A stretch of 64,000 nt of DNA, taken from assembly GCF_017873235.1 (NCBI RefSeq), contig NZ_JAGGJZ010000002.1:1-64000 (forward strand), written 5' to 3'. Numbering within the stretch: position 1 is the first letter of the stretch; the number at the start of each line of letters is the position of its first letter. Under the pieces are notes generated by a model, which ran no database searches, had not been told where the DNA came from, and worked only from the letters and a program-made list of their open reading frames with translations. This DNA comes from Clostridium moniliforme (GTDB lineage Bacteria; Bacillota; Clostridia; Clostridiales; Clostridiaceae). A program made the translations under genes and the position numbers. This document shows positions 11,201 to 21,550 of the stretch, in pieces.

Positions 11201-14200
11201 ATAGGGATGGGATTAATATCAAATATAGTAGCTTATGATTTAGGATATATTTCTTTAAAAAAGGTAGTAGAGAGAATTGAGCTAACATTAAAAGTTATGA
11301 ATAAACTAGAAAGGTATGAAGGACACTATTTAAATTGGTATGATACAAAAAGTTTAAATGCATTATGGCCAAGATATGTATCAACAGTTGATAGTGGGAA
11401 TCTATTAGGATATTTGTGGATAGTTAAAGAAGCACTTAATGAATATAAAAATAATAAAATAATAAGAAAAGAAGAGATTAAGGCATTAGAAGATATTTAT
11501 GGAATATTAAATTTAGAATTTAATATTTCAGAAGAGGATTTAGAAGGTCTTACAAAGGAAAATTATGTAACTATTCTTAGAAACAAGTTAAAAGAATTAA
11601 TAGAGTTAAAAATAGATAAGGAAGATAATAATGAGTTTAATTATTGGATAAATAAATTACAAAATGAAATTGAAAATAAGATAAGTGATATAGATTGCAA
11701 TTTATCTGTGGAAAATAGAATAAACAAAATAATAGAAGATATAGAAAATATAATGAAAGACATGAACTTTAAAATTCTATATAAAAAGGAAAGAGGATTA
11801 TTTTCTATTGGATATAATTTGGAGGAAGATTCACTTGGAACTTCTTATTATGACCTTTTGGCATCAGAGGCAAGAACAGCTTCTTTTTTGGCAATAGCAA
11901 GAAATGAAGTAGAAACAAGTCATTGGTTTAAGTTAGGAAGGGCTATGACTAATGCATTTAGAGGAAAAGCTTTAGTTTCATGGAGCGGAACTATGTTTGA
12001 ATACTTTATGCCTAATTTAATTATGAAAAGTTATAATAACACTTTGTTAGATTTAACTTATAAATCTGTAATAAAAGCTCAAATTAATTTTGCAAGGAAG
12101 AAAAAGGTTCCATGGGGAATATCTGAATCAGCTTTTTATAGATTTGATATTGATAAAAACTATCAATATAAGGCTTTTGGAATATCAAAGCTTGGATTAA
12201 AAAGAGGACTTGAAAATGAGTTAGTAATATCACCCTATTCAACATTAATGGTTCTTTCATGGAATAAAGATAAGTGTATTAAAAATTTAAAACTACTACA
12301 AGATGAAGGAGCCTTTGGAAGATATGGGTTTATAGAGTCAATTGATTTTACTCCTAATAGAGTAAACAAAACACTAAGTGAAGAAGTAATTTTTGATAGT
12401 TATTTAGAAAATAATAATAATGACTTAAAGGACAATGATAAAAATGATATAAATGATGAAAACTTAGATTTAAAAGTTAGTAGAAAAGGTAAAAAGGTAC
12501 AATGTTATATGGTACATCACCTAGGTATGGGATTTTTAGCTTTAGATAATATTTTAAATAAAAACATTATACAAGAAAGATTTCACAGAATACCAGAGGT
12601 TAAGGCAACAGAAATATTACTTAAAGAGAAAATTCCAAATTTCATAACCTTTGAAAGAGAAGAAGAATTTAAAAATGAAGAAAATAAGCTTAAAAAAGAA
12701 GAATTTTCAAAAAGAATTTATAAAGGTGCTTTAAGAGAAAATCCAGAAGTATTGCTATTATCAAATGGAACATTTTCAACAATGCTAACATTAACAGGTA
12801 GTGGTTATTCAAAAAGAGAAGATAATTTTCTATATAGATGGAAAGGAGATAGTACTTCAGATAGTAGTGGTTTATTTTTTTACATTAAAAATTTAAATTC
12901 TAATGATTATTGGAGTGCGACATATGAGCCTTGCAAAATAGAAGGAGAAGATTATAAGGTGGAATTTTCTGTTGATAAAGGTGAATTTTACAATAGAAAA
13001 GATTCTATAAGTAGTAGGATGAAAGTTTTTGTTTCTCCAGAAGATGATTTGGATATTAGAAAATTAACACTAAAAAATAATGAAGAAAAAGAAATAACTT
13101 TAGAGATAACAAGTTATATGGAAATAATATTAAATACTTTTGAAGGAGATGCAGCCCATCCAAGCTTTTCAAATCTTTTTATAGAAACTGAATTTGATTA
13201 TGATAGTAAAACATTAATTGGAAAAAGAAGAGCAAGAGTTAAAGATGGAGAAGTACCTTATATATTTCACAAAGTAATAACTAAAGAGCCTTTAGAGGAG
13301 GAAATAAATTATGAAACTTCAAGGGTTAATTTTATAGGAAGAAATAGAAATTTAAAATCACCATTAGCAATGGATGATGATAATTCATTAAAAAATACTG
13401 TTGGAATAGTTTTAGATCCAATTATGAGTATTAGAGCAAGATTAAAGTTAAATGCAAAGGAAGAGAAAACAATATATTTTATAACAGGAACAACTGACAG
13501 TAGGGAAGAAGTAATAAATTTTTCAAATGAATATAATAATTCAGAAAAATTAGAGTTAGCTTTTAAGATTTATAATAAATCAATGCAAGTAGAACTTAGA
13601 AATTTTGGTATTAAATCCGCTGAAGCAAATATATATCAAAGTTTAGCTTCTTATATATTATTTTTAAATAATGAAAGAAAGAATAGAGAAAATTATATAA
13701 AAGGTATAAGTAAACATCAAAAAGACTTGTGGGCTTATGGAATTTCTGGGGATTTACAAATTGTAATGGTTCTAATAAAAGATGATAAAGATATTGAAAT
13801 TGTTAGATCTATGATAAAGATGCATAGCTACTTAAAAAATAAAGGTTTAAAATTTGATCTTATAATATACAATGATGAAGATATAACATATGAGCAACCA
13901 CTACAAAAAGACATACTTCAATATATTAATATTTTAAGTGGTGATAATTCTATCAACAAAAAAGGAGGTATATTCCTTTATAATAAATCAACAATGGGAG
14001 AAGATATAAAAGACTTTTTAATTGGTATTTCTTCTCTTTGTATAGATAGTAGTAACGGTCCAATATTAAATCAAATAAATTTAGAAAACAATATTATAAA
14101 TAAACAAATAGACTTAGAAATACATAATAATTTTAAAGATGATGTTCATAATAATATTAATAAAATAGAAGATTTAAAAAATTCATTAGATTTCTTTAAT

Positions 14201-16564
14201 GGTTATGGAGGTTTTGATAAGAAAGATGGAAGTTATGTAATCATTCTTGATAATTATAAAAATACTCCAGCACCATGGATAAATGTAATTTCAAATGATA
14301 ACTTTGGATTCCATATTTCAGAAGTTGGTTCAGCACATACTTGGTGTGAAAATAGTAGAGAAAATAAAATAACACCATGGAGTAATAATTGGATTGAAGA
14401 TCCATTAGGCGAAGCATTATATATTAAGGATAATAAAAGTAAAAATTATTTTTCAATAACTCCAGAGCCAGTTAGAGATAAAGGAGAGTATATAATACGC
14501 CATGGATTTGGATATTCATCCTTTCAACATACTGCATATAATATTAAAAGTAATATGACAATATTTATTCCAATGAAAGAAAAGGTTAAAATTCAAAGAA
14601 TTCTATTAGAAAACTTAGAAGATAAAGATAGAGAAATATCAGTATATTATTATGCTCAATTAGTTCTTGGAGTTTTAAATTATCAAACAGCCAAATATAT
14701 AACTACATATAATAAAGGTAATTATATTTATGGGGAGAACCCTTATTCTGAATATTTTGGAAAGCTGAAAGCTTATTCAACAATAATTGGAGGAAAGAAA
14801 ACAAGTTTCACTTGTGATAGGAGAGAGTTTATAGGTGTTGGAGAAACATTAGAAGAACCTACTGGATTAAAATATAATAACTTAAGTGGAAGAGCTGGAA
14901 GTACTTTTGATCCTTGTTTAGTTTCAAAGTGTGATATAACTCTTAAAAAAGGAGAGAAAAAAGAATTAATAATACTTTTAGGAGAAGATTCTTCAGAAGA
15001 AAATATAGAAAAAATTATAAAAAAATATAGTAATATATCAAAAGCTTACGAAGAATTAAAAAACGTGAAGAATTATTGGAGTGATTTCCTAGGAAATATA
15101 AGAGTAAAAACAGGAAATAAGTCGATGGACTACTTATTAAATGGATGGCTTTTATATCAAAATTATAGTTGTAGGTATTTAGCAAGGACAGCTTTTTATC
15201 AATCAGGAGGAGCTTATGGATTTAGAGATCAGCTTCAAGATTCAATGTCTCTTGGTTTAATTGATCCTAAAATAACAAAGGATCAAATATTAAGAAGTGC
15301 TTCAAGACAATATTTAGAAGGAGATGTTCAACATTGGTGGCATCCAATAATAAATAGTGGAATAAGAACAAGATTTTCAGATGACTTGTTATGGCTTCCT
15401 TATGTTACAGCAGAATATATAAAGTTTACTGGAGATTATGATATTTTAAATGAAAAAGCATCTTATTTAGAAGATGAACCTTTAAAAGATGGAGAAGATG
15501 AAAGATATACAATAGTAAATAAATCAAATATAGAAGGAACTATATTTGAACACTGCATAAAAGCTATAGAGAGAGGATTAAGATTTGGAGAGCATAATAT
15601 TCCATTAATGGGAAGTGGAGATTGGAATGATGGAATGAGCACTGTAGGTAATAAAGGAAAAGGAGAAAGTGTGTGGCTTGGATGGTTTCTTTATAAAATA
15701 CTTAAAGAATTTGAAGATATTTGTGCTTATATGAAAGATGAAGAAAAGAAAAACAGATATTTTAAGATGAAAGAATTTATAAGAGAAAATATTGAAAAAA
15801 ATGCATGGGATGGGGAATGGTATAGAAGAGCTTACTTTGATGATGGAACTCCACTTGGTTCAATAGAAAATGATGAATGTAAAATAGATTCGCTAGCTCA
15901 AAGTTGGTCATTAATATCAGAAGGTGGAAAAATAGATAGAGCTAATAAAGCTATGGAAGCAGTAGAAAAAAAATTAATAGATGAAGATTTGAATTTAATA
16001 AAACTTTTATCACCTCCTTTTGATAAATCACAAGAAGAGCCTGGATATATTAAAGGATATGTTGCAGGAGTTAGAGAAAATGGAGGACAGTATACTCATG
16101 CAGCAACTTGGGTAATATTAGCATTTACTAAACTTAATATGGGAGATAAAGCATTAAAATATTTTGATATGATAAATCCAATAAATCATACAATTACAGA
16201 ATTAGAATGTAGAAGATATAAGCTAGAGCCATATGTAATGGCTGCAGATGTTTATATAAGAGATCCTCATGGTGGAAGAGGTGGATGGAGTTGGTATACT
16301 GGAACTGCAGGGTGGATGTATAAAGTTGGATTAGAAAATATATTGGGATTAAAACATTATAAAGGAGAAGGATATATAATAGATCCTTGTGTACCTAAAG
16401 ACTGGAATGAGTTTGAGATAAACATAAATAATGATAAAGAAGAATACAATATTAAAGTAAAAAGAGGAAATGAAAAGAAAATAATTATAAATGAAAAAGA
16501 AATTAAAGGAAATATAATACCTAGAAATTTAGGAAAAACTAATATAATAGTATATTACACTTAA
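8297..16564 (+). CDS. Cyclic beta-1,2-glucan synthase-like protein (GT84 + GH94), 2755 aa
   Basis: A giant membrane enzyme of the NdvB/Cgs architecture, which builds beta-1,2-glucan from UDP-glucose, cyclises it and trims it by phosphorolysis. Order: a helical N-terminal region (1-345), membrane helices ~350-405, a GT84 glycosyltransferase domain (~410-740) with DTD at 570-572, SHDLLEGC (D682) and RLSRWVRGDWQ (R716-Q723), a second membrane cluster (~748-905), a glycoamylase-like cyclisation domain (HRTSPTNIGMG starting at 962), two GH94-type beta-sandwich regions, and a C-terminal GH94 catalytic domain (GDWNDGM at 2441-2447; GYVAGVRENGGQYTHAATW). Length matches proteobacterial homologues (~2800 aa). 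The start is TTG after GGAG at 8284. It is a single-gene unit, so export and modification of the glucan must be encoded elsewhere. Alternative: a synthase of a linear or differently linked glucan. Confidence 0.87.
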   Translation: MKKSNSLSCRKDIFNELKLSFIKIKDTYKYIKDLSNKGENIIPAGNWLLDNIYLIEKEYKSVKKNMPKEYFDNLFIEEVQNKKSPRILLLAKKMLEETKGKVSEKDSIKFILKENDKLNMGELWAFPLMLRVNIITNIAIILDEIKDIHKSKIEGRNLAYKIISLSKKEKIKDFLQNKTKDKSSIFIEEFYKVLKSSSIYDKDIYSLIENIKRKENYKIQNTFKEELLEEKIETFINSLRNIDNINWIRFFNETSMVEKILLKDPSKTYEKMDFKSKDYYRHKIELISRKNQINEIIIAEKLVFLANRERENGKTGYKTHVGYYLIDDGINKLNGLLEHGVEIKNKFSPIKFCFINILGTFLTIDIVLILGHLLGAEYNRYQYIVAGVMLIIPASEIVVTCINWIVGKKVPIRHIPKIDLKDGIEENQKSIVIVPTIINSVESGKELVDKLEVIYLSNKEENLYFAILADFQDSNEKVKDKDNEINNSIIKEIKKLNNKYCKGEKDKFFFFNRERIYNPHEGVFMGRERKRGKIMEFIALLKGENSKHTFNVISSSIENIKDAKYIITLDTDTFVTRGVIKKLIGAMCHPLNKAVYKDNRVKRGYGVMQPKVSISLESKNKSKFSNLFGGEGGVDGYSIAYSDTYEDLFGEGSFTGKGIIDIDIFYRVLKDEIPENRVLSHDLLEGCYVKSALVTDCEFIDNYPSTYMASSKRLSRWVRGDWQLLPWIFSSKLSLLSKWKIFDNLRRSLLAPSILIGLGVSLIYLNRGIELTVITFLAVIVPFLFTITDFVVTPKNKLIGTIKNIKQIFFIISFIPYQAYNMIVSISKALFRLFISKNNLLEWQTAEETEKTVKNTLGYHYKKMWASVFIGALFIILSFNSSLTFGFLISILSIIWMLSPFIAYKISKINKEESITLNNLERKYLREISRRTWAYYEDFVNEENNYLAPDNYQEKPYKGVAHRTSPTNIGMGLISNIVAYDLGYISLKKVVERIELTLKVMNKLERYEGHYLNWYDTKSLNALWPRYVSTVDSGNLLGYLWIVKEALNEYKNNKIIRKEEIKALEDIYGILNLEFNISEEDLEGLTKENYVTILRNKLKELIELKIDKEDNNEFNYWINKLQNEIENKISDIDCNLSVENRINKIIEDIENIMKDMNFKILYKKERGLFSIGYNLEEDSLGTSYYDLLASEARTASFLAIARNEVETSHWFKLGRAMTNAFRGKALVSWSGTMFEYFMPNLIMKSYNNTLLDLTYKSVIKAQINFARKKKVPWGISESAFYRFDIDKNYQYKAFGISKLGLKRGLENELVISPYSTLMVLSWNKDKCIKNLKLLQDEGAFGRYGFIESIDFTPNRVNKTLSEEVIFDSYLENNNNDLKDNDKNDINDENLDLKVSRKGKKVQCYMVHHLGMGFLALDNILNKNIIQERFHRIPEVKATEILLKEKIPNFITFEREEEFKNEENKLKKEEFSKRIYKGALRENPEVLLLSNGTFSTMLTLTGSGYSKREDNFLYRWKGDSTSDSSGLFFYIKNLNSNDYWSATYEPCKIEGEDYKVEFSVDKGEFYNRKDSISSRMKVFVSPEDDLDIRKLTLKNNEEKEITLEITSYMEIILNTFEGDAAHPSFSNLFIETEFDYDSKTLIGKRRARVKDGEVPYIFHKVITKEPLEEEINYETSRVNFIGRNRNLKSPLAMDDDNSLKNTVGIVLDPIMSIRARLKLNAKEEKTIYFITGTTDSREEVINFSNEYNNSEKLELAFKIYNKSMQVELRNFGIKSAEANIYQSLASYILFLNNERKNRENYIKGISKHQKDLWAYGISGDLQIVMVLIKDDKDIEIVRSMIKMHSYLKNKGLKFDLIIYNDEDITYEQPLQKDILQYINILSGDNSINKKGGIFLYNKSTMGEDIKDFLIGISSLCIDSSNGPILNQINLENNIINKQIDLEIHNNFKDDVHNNINKIEDLKNSLDFFNGYGGFDKKDGSYVIILDNYKNTPAPWINVISNDNFGFHISEVGSAHTWCENSRENKITPWSNNWIEDPLGEALYIKDNKSKNYFSITPEPVRDKGEYIIRHGFGYSSFQHTAYNIKSNMTIFIPMKEKVKIQRILLENLEDKDREISVYYYAQLVLGVLNYQTAKYITTYNKGNYIYGENPYSEYFGKLKAYSTIIGGKKTSFTCDRREFIGVGETLEEPTGLKYNNLSGRAGSTFDPCLVSKCDITLKKGEKKELIILLGEDSSEENIEKIIKKYSNISKAYEELKNVKNYWSDFLGNIRVKTGNKSMDYLLNGWLLYQNYSCRYLARTAFYQSGGAYGFRDQLQDSMSLGLIDPKITKDQILRSASRQYLEGDVQHWWHPIINSGIRTRFSDDLLWLPYVTAEYIKFTGDYDILNEKASYLEDEPLKDGEDERYTIVNKSNIEGTIFEHCIKAIERGLRFGEHNIPLMGSGDWNDGMSTVGNKGKGESVWLGWFLYKILKEFEDICAYMKDEEKKNRYFKMKEFIRENIEKNAWDGEWYRRAYFDDGTPLGSIENDECKIDSLAQSWSLISEGGKIDRANKAMEAVEKKLIDEDLNLIKLLSPPFDKSQEEPGYIKGYVAGVRENGGQYTHAATWVILAFTKLNMGDKALKYFDMINPINHTITELECRRYKLEPYVMAADVYIRDPHGGRGGWSWYTGTAGWMYKVGLENILGLKHYKGEGYIIDPCVPKDWNEFEININNDKEEYNIKVKRGNEKKIIINEKEIKGNIIPRNLGKTNIIVYYT

Positions 16565-16581
16565 AAAGAGATATTAAAGTT

Positions 16582-16617
16582 AAAGGCTATGTTTTATTTT
16601 AGTAAAACATAGCCTAA
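16582..16617. repeat. Intergenic inverted repeat between convergent genes
   Basis: GGCTATGTTTTA pairs perfectly with TAAAACATAGCC across a short loop. There is no T-run on the plus strand and only a weak one on the minus strand, so it is a hairpin of uncertain terminator strength. The arm sequence is shared with the hairpin at 2943-2980. Confidence 0.7.
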
Positions 16618-16639
16618 AAAAATATGTTTTTATTTTACA

Positions 16640-17158
16640 TTATGAAATTTTGGTAGTTATATGAACTTCATAACCAACTTCTCTTAAAGAATTTTTAACA
16701 GTTTCAATGTTTCTATTTGGAATATTGATTTTAACTTTTTCATTTTTATTTTTTATAAATAAAATAAGTTGTGCTTTGCTGTGAGATGATGTAATAGGAT
16801 CATTTTCAATTCTTATACAGTCAATATCACTTGTAGATATAGTTTTAAATATAGTTGAAATATATTCATCAGTTATTATTATTAATTCATTATAAGTAGA
16901 AAAAATAAAAGGAATAACATATAAATACATAGGAAAATTTCTATATGAAAATATAAGAAATATTCCAAGAATAAAAGATGCAATAAATATTAAAAACTCA
17001 AGTGTAAAAAATATTTTTAAATATTTTTTACAGGAAAATTTATAAAAAGAATTTACTATTATAAAATTTTTCCCTTTAAAAGTTTTATATGTAATTATAA
17101 ATCTATAAGCAACATAAAGATAAAGTATAAAGAAAATAATAGTAAGAATATATTTCAA
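16640..17158 (-). CDS. Small membrane protein with a C-terminal cytoplasmic domain, unknown function
   Basis: I do not recognise a characterised family. The protein has an N-terminal membrane helix, a helical pair in the middle (residues ~50-90, LEFLIFIASFILGIFLIF and a following hydrophobic segment) and a soluble C-terminal ~85 residues (from NELIIITDEYISTIFKTI) that resembles the PH-like domain found in clostridial DUF membrane proteins. I prefer TTG 17158 as the start (172 aa), because AGGGTG lies 6 nt before it. A TTG at 17173 would add five residues but overlaps that ribosome site. It stands alone, divergent from the glycerol genes. Confidence 0.6.
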   Translation of the reverse strand: MKYILTIIFFILYLYVAYRFIITYKTFKGKNFIIVNSFYKFSCKKYLKIFFTLEFLIFIASFILGIFLIFSYRNFPMYLYVIPFIFSTYNELIIITDEYISTIFKTISTSDIDCIRIENDPITSSHSKAQLILFIKNKNEKVKINIPNRNIETVKNSLREVGYEVHITTKIS

Positions 17159-17173
17159 AAAATCACCCTTCAA

Positions 17174-17524
17174 ACATAATAAAATTACTTTAGTTAATTT
17201 TATTATACAAATGAAAATAATTAATTAACATTTAATAAACAAAAAGTTAATATAAATAAAAATTTGAAAAATAATCAATAAATCTTAATAGAATTTTAAA
17301 TTAAATATTAATAAACTGTAAATATTACAAATTGAATTATAGTTTATTTAATAAAAAAACATAATTATATTGTAAATTTAAAAAATATAAGATGATATAG
17401 TTAAAAAAATATCAAAATATAATATAGTATTAATTATAAAAATACTAGAAAATAGCCTTCTTATAAGTTAAAAAATAATTAAGGTATATAAAAGCTTTTT
17501 ATCAATGTTAAATTATTATCTAAA
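17174..17524. other. AT-rich intergenic region
   Basis: About 350 bases between the divergent membrane-protein gene and the glp promoter. It holds no open frame of note and no strong hairpin. It must contain the promoter of the minus-strand gene, which I cannot place with confidence. Confidence 0.5.
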
Positions 17525-17553
17525 TTGACAGAAAATTTTATAGATGTAATAAT
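17525..17553 (+). promoter_or_regulatory. Sigma-A promoter of glpP
   Basis: TTGACA at 17525-17530, 17 bp spacer, AATAAT at 17548-17553 with TG just upstream of the -10 box. Transcription would start near 17560, giving a leader of about 40 nt. Confidence 0.65.
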
Positions 17554-17601
17554 AAAATAAAAGTAAACATTTACAGTAAAGTGTAATTTAAAGGAGTAAA
17601 A

Positions 17602-18159
17602 ATGAAATTTGACGAAGTATTAGCAGATAATCCAATTATAGCAGCAGTAAAAGACTTTGAAGAGTTAAATACAGCAATTAACTCCGACACACAAGTTATA
17701 TTTGTCCTTTTTGGAGATATACTTAGTGTTAAGAAAATCAGTAATATAATAAATGACAATAACAAGATAGGTATTGTCCATATTGATTTAATTGATGGTC
17801 TAAATCAAAAAGAGGCAGCTATTAAGTATTTAAAACAAGAAACAAAATTTAAAGGGATAATAAGTACAAAATTTCAAACAATAAAAATAGCTAGAGAAGA
17901 AGGATTTATTGGTATTTTAAGAAGTTTTGTATTTGATACATTATCACTTAATAAAGCAAAAGGACATTTACTATCAGAAATAGATGCAATTGAGATTTTA
18001 CCAGGTGTAATACCAAAGGTTGTTGAAGAATTATCACAAACATCAAACAAGCCAATTATTTGTGGTGGCTTAATAAAAACAAAGGAAGAGGTTATGATGG
18101 CTTTAAATTCAGGAGCAACATCTGTTTCCACAACAAAAAAAGAAATATGGAATATTTAA
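17602..18159 (+). CDS. glpP: Glycerol uptake operon antiterminator GlpP
   Basis: An RNA-binding antiterminator that, with glycerol-3-phosphate, lets transcription read through leader terminators of glycerol genes. The 185-aa protein is colinear with the ~190-aa family and has the TIM-barrel-like core: IVHIDLIDGLNQKEAAIKYL, then KGIISTK, IGILRSFVFDTLSL, AIEILPGVIPKV and ICGGLIKTKEEV. Start ATG 17602 follows AAAGGAG. It precedes glpK by about 115 nt. Its likely target in this window is the leader terminator at 19895 upstream of the glycerol-3-phosphate dehydrogenase gene. Confidence 0.92.
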   Translation: MKFDEVLADNPIIAAVKDFEELNTAINSDTQVIFVLFGDILSVKKISNIINDNNKIGIVHIDLIDGLNQKEAAIKYLKQETKFKGIISTKFQTIKIAREEGFIGILRSFVFDTLSLNKAKGHLLSEIDAIEILPGVIPKVVEELSQTSNKPIICGGLIKTKEEVMMALNSGATSVSTTKKEIWNI

Positions 18160-18163
18160 TTTA

Positions 18164-18205
18164 TTCGTTAATTAATCGATAGCGACTTCACATTTAATTA
18201 ATAGC
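18164..18205 (+). promoter_or_regulatory. Conserved element upstream of glpK, copy 1
   Basis: The core CGATAGCGACTTC (18177-18189) is flanked by TTAATTAA on both sides. The exact reverse complement of the core stands at 20032-20044 upstream of the glycerol-3-phosphate dehydrogenase gene, with related flanks. The paired occurrence in the two glp leaders suggests a regulatory site. Which factor binds is unknown. Confidence 0.5.
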
Positions 18206-18250
18206 AATAAGAAATATTCATAAGACATTAATATAATCAGGAGTTTGTAA

Positions 18251-19768
<1,518 letters not shown>

Positions 19769-19827
19769 TAAAATTTTTATGCAATTAATTAATAATTTTA
19801 AACAATAAAAGTAATTTTTAAAAATTA

Positions 19828-19856
19828 TTGACAAAAAAGATAAAAAATGATAGAAT
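19828..19856 (+). promoter_or_regulatory. Sigma-A promoter of the glycerol-3-phosphate dehydrogenase operon
   Basis: TTGACA at 19828-19833, exactly 17 bp, TAGAAT at 19851-19856, with TG one base before the -10 box. Transcription would begin near 19863 and run through a leader of about 245 nt. Confidence 0.8.
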
Positions 19857-19868
19857 ATTAATATAAAA

Positions 19869-19948
19869 TAAATATTGGTGTTAAGAGAATTAGAGTCAAG
19901 CACACAAATTAAGGATGAATAATCCTTAGTTTTTGCTTGGCTTTTTTG
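19869..19948 (+). promoter_or_regulatory. Leader with conditional terminator, probable GlpP target
   Basis: Inside the leader, GTCAAGCA (19895-19902) pairs with TGCTTGGC (19934-19941), and an inner stem closes TTAAGGAT with ATCCTTAG around a five-base loop, followed by TTTTTT (19942-19947). This is a full intrinsic terminator placed between promoter and gene. In B. subtilis, GlpP with glycerol-3-phosphate prevents termination in the glpD leader; the same logic is inferred here because glpP lies 2 kb upstream. Confidence 0.75.
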
Positions 19949-20015
19949 TCGTGAATAAAAACAAATATTATGTGATTCACTACAAATGTTACATAAACTA
20001 AAAATATTTTTTTTA

Positions 20016-20058
20016 GTTAAATTTTCTTAGAGAAGTCGCTATCGCTAAGTTAATGAAA
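20016..20058 (+). promoter_or_regulatory. Conserved element upstream of the dehydrogenase gene, copy 2
   Basis: GAAGTCGCTATCG at 20032-20044 is the reverse complement of the core upstream of glpK. The flanks (TTAGTTAAAT on the left, CTAAGTTAATGAA on the right) match the inverted flanks of copy 1 with a few changes, and CTTAG/CTAAG enclose the core. It ends about 65 bp before the start codon. Confidence 0.5.
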
Positions 20059-20108
20059 TGAAAATATATTAATTAACAATTTTAAATAAATCTAGGAGGT
20101 TTTATAGT

Positions 20109-21539
20109 ATGTATGATGTTGCAATTATAGGAGCAGGGGTCATAGGAGCTTCAATATTTAGAGAACTTACAAAATACAATTTAAAGGTAGTAGTATTAGA
20201 AAAAGAAAATGATGTTTCAATGGGAACATCAAAGGCAAATTCAGCTATTATTCACGCAGGTTACGATCCAAAGGTTGGAACTTTAATGGCTAAGTACAAT
20301 GTAAAAGGAAATGAAATGTTTGAAGATCTTTGTAAAGATCTTGATGTACCATTTAAAAGAAATGGTTCATTAATAATTGGTTTTTCAGATGAGGATATGG
20401 AAACAATCAAAAAACTTTATGAAAATGGTAATAAAATAGGAGTTAAAGGACTTAAGATTTTAAGTAAAGAAGAAGTTTTAGAAAAAGAACCAAATCTTAA
20501 TGATGAAGTTGTTGGAGCTTTATATGCACCAACAGGAGGAATAGTTGGTCCATTTGAATATACAATTGCCTTAATGGAAAATGGAGTAGCAAATGGAGGA
20601 GAAATTTTATTAAACTCTGAAGTTTCAGATATAAAGAAAGAAAATAATATATTTAAAATTACTACTAAAAATGGAAAAATAATTGAATCTAAATATGTAA
20701 TTAATGCAGCAGGAGTACATGCTGATGATGTTCACAACTTAATTTGCAAGAAAAGCTTTAAAATAACACCAAGAAAAGGTGAATATTTTGTAATGGATAA
20801 AACTCAAGGAAATGTAGTAAGTCATACAATATTCCAATGTCCATCAAAACTTGGTAAGGGAATTTTAGTAACTCCAACTGTTCATGGCAACTTATTAGTT
20901 GGACCAGATGCAGAAGATTTAGATGATAAAGAAGATGTTAAGACTGAAGGAGAAAGATTAGCATTTATAAGAGAAAAATCACTAAAAACTACTAACAAAG
21001 TTAACTTTAGAGAATCAATTAGAAACTTTGCAGGACTTAGAGCTACATCAGATAGAGGAGACTTTATAGTAGAAGAAGCAGAAGATGTTAAAAACTTTAT
21101 TGATGTTGCAGGAATAAAATCTCCAGGACTTTCATCAGCTCCAGCAATAGCAGAAGATGTTGTTCTTATTTTAAAGGATTGTGGATTAGATTTAGAAGAA
21201 AACAAAAACTTTAATCCAATTAGAAGAGAAATAAGATTTATGGAATTATCACCTGAAGAAAAGGCTGAAGTAATTAAAAAGGATCCACGATACGGAAGAA
21301 TAATCTGCAGATGTGAAAGCATAACAGAAGGAGAAATAGTTGCATCTATAAAGAGATGTTTTGGAAATATGACATTAGATGGTGTTAAGAGAAGATGTAG
21401 ACCAGGAATGGGAAGATGTCAAGGTGGATTCTGTGGACCAAAGGTACAAGAGATTATAGCAAGAGAATTAAAATTAAATATGGAAGATATTAATCTTGAA
21501 AAAGATGGATCATATATATTAGTAGGAAAAACAAAATAG
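20109..21539 (+). CDS. glpA: FAD-dependent glycerol-3-phosphate dehydrogenase (GlpA-type) with [2Fe-2S] domain
   Basis: Oxidises glycerol-3-phosphate to dihydroxyacetone phosphate. The 476-aa protein has an FAD-binding N-terminus (IIGAGVIGASI, residues 6-16), the DAO fold with a GTSKANSAIIHAGYD segment, and a C-terminal BFD-like [2Fe-2S] domain whose ligands are visible: C400, C402, C437 and C442. It lacks a membrane anchor, so electrons probably pass to the next gene's flavoprotein and the cysteine-rich protein. ATG 20109 follows TAGGAGG. The next start is 11 nt downstream, so the three genes form an operon. Confidence 0.9.
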   Translation: MYDVAIIGAGVIGASIFRELTKYNLKVVVLEKENDVSMGTSKANSAIIHAGYDPKVGTLMAKYNVKGNEMFEDLCKDLDVPFKRNGSLIIGFSDEDMETIKKLYENGNKIGVKGLKILSKEEVLEKEPNLNDEVVGALYAPTGGIVGPFEYTIALMENGVANGGEILLNSEVSDIKKENNIFKITTKNGKIIESKYVINAAGVHADDVHNLICKKSFKITPRKGEYFVMDKTQGNVVSHTIFQCPSKLGKGILVTPTVHGNLLVGPDAEDLDDKEDVKTEGERLAFIREKSLKTTNKVNFRESIRNFAGLRATSDRGDFIVEEAEDVKNFIDVAGIKSPGLSSAPAIAEDVVLILKDCGLDLEENKNFNPIRREIRFMELSPEEKAEVIKKDPRYGRIICRCESITEGEIVASIKRCFGNMTLDGVKRRCRPGMGRCQGGFCGPKVQEIIARELKLNMEDINLEKDGSYILVGKTK

Positions 21540-21550
21540 GAGGGATAGTA

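Noticed and set aside
16582-16617. Hairpin as a standard terminator of the glucan synthase gene
   Set aside because: No T-run follows on the plus strand, so I list it as an inverted repeat only.
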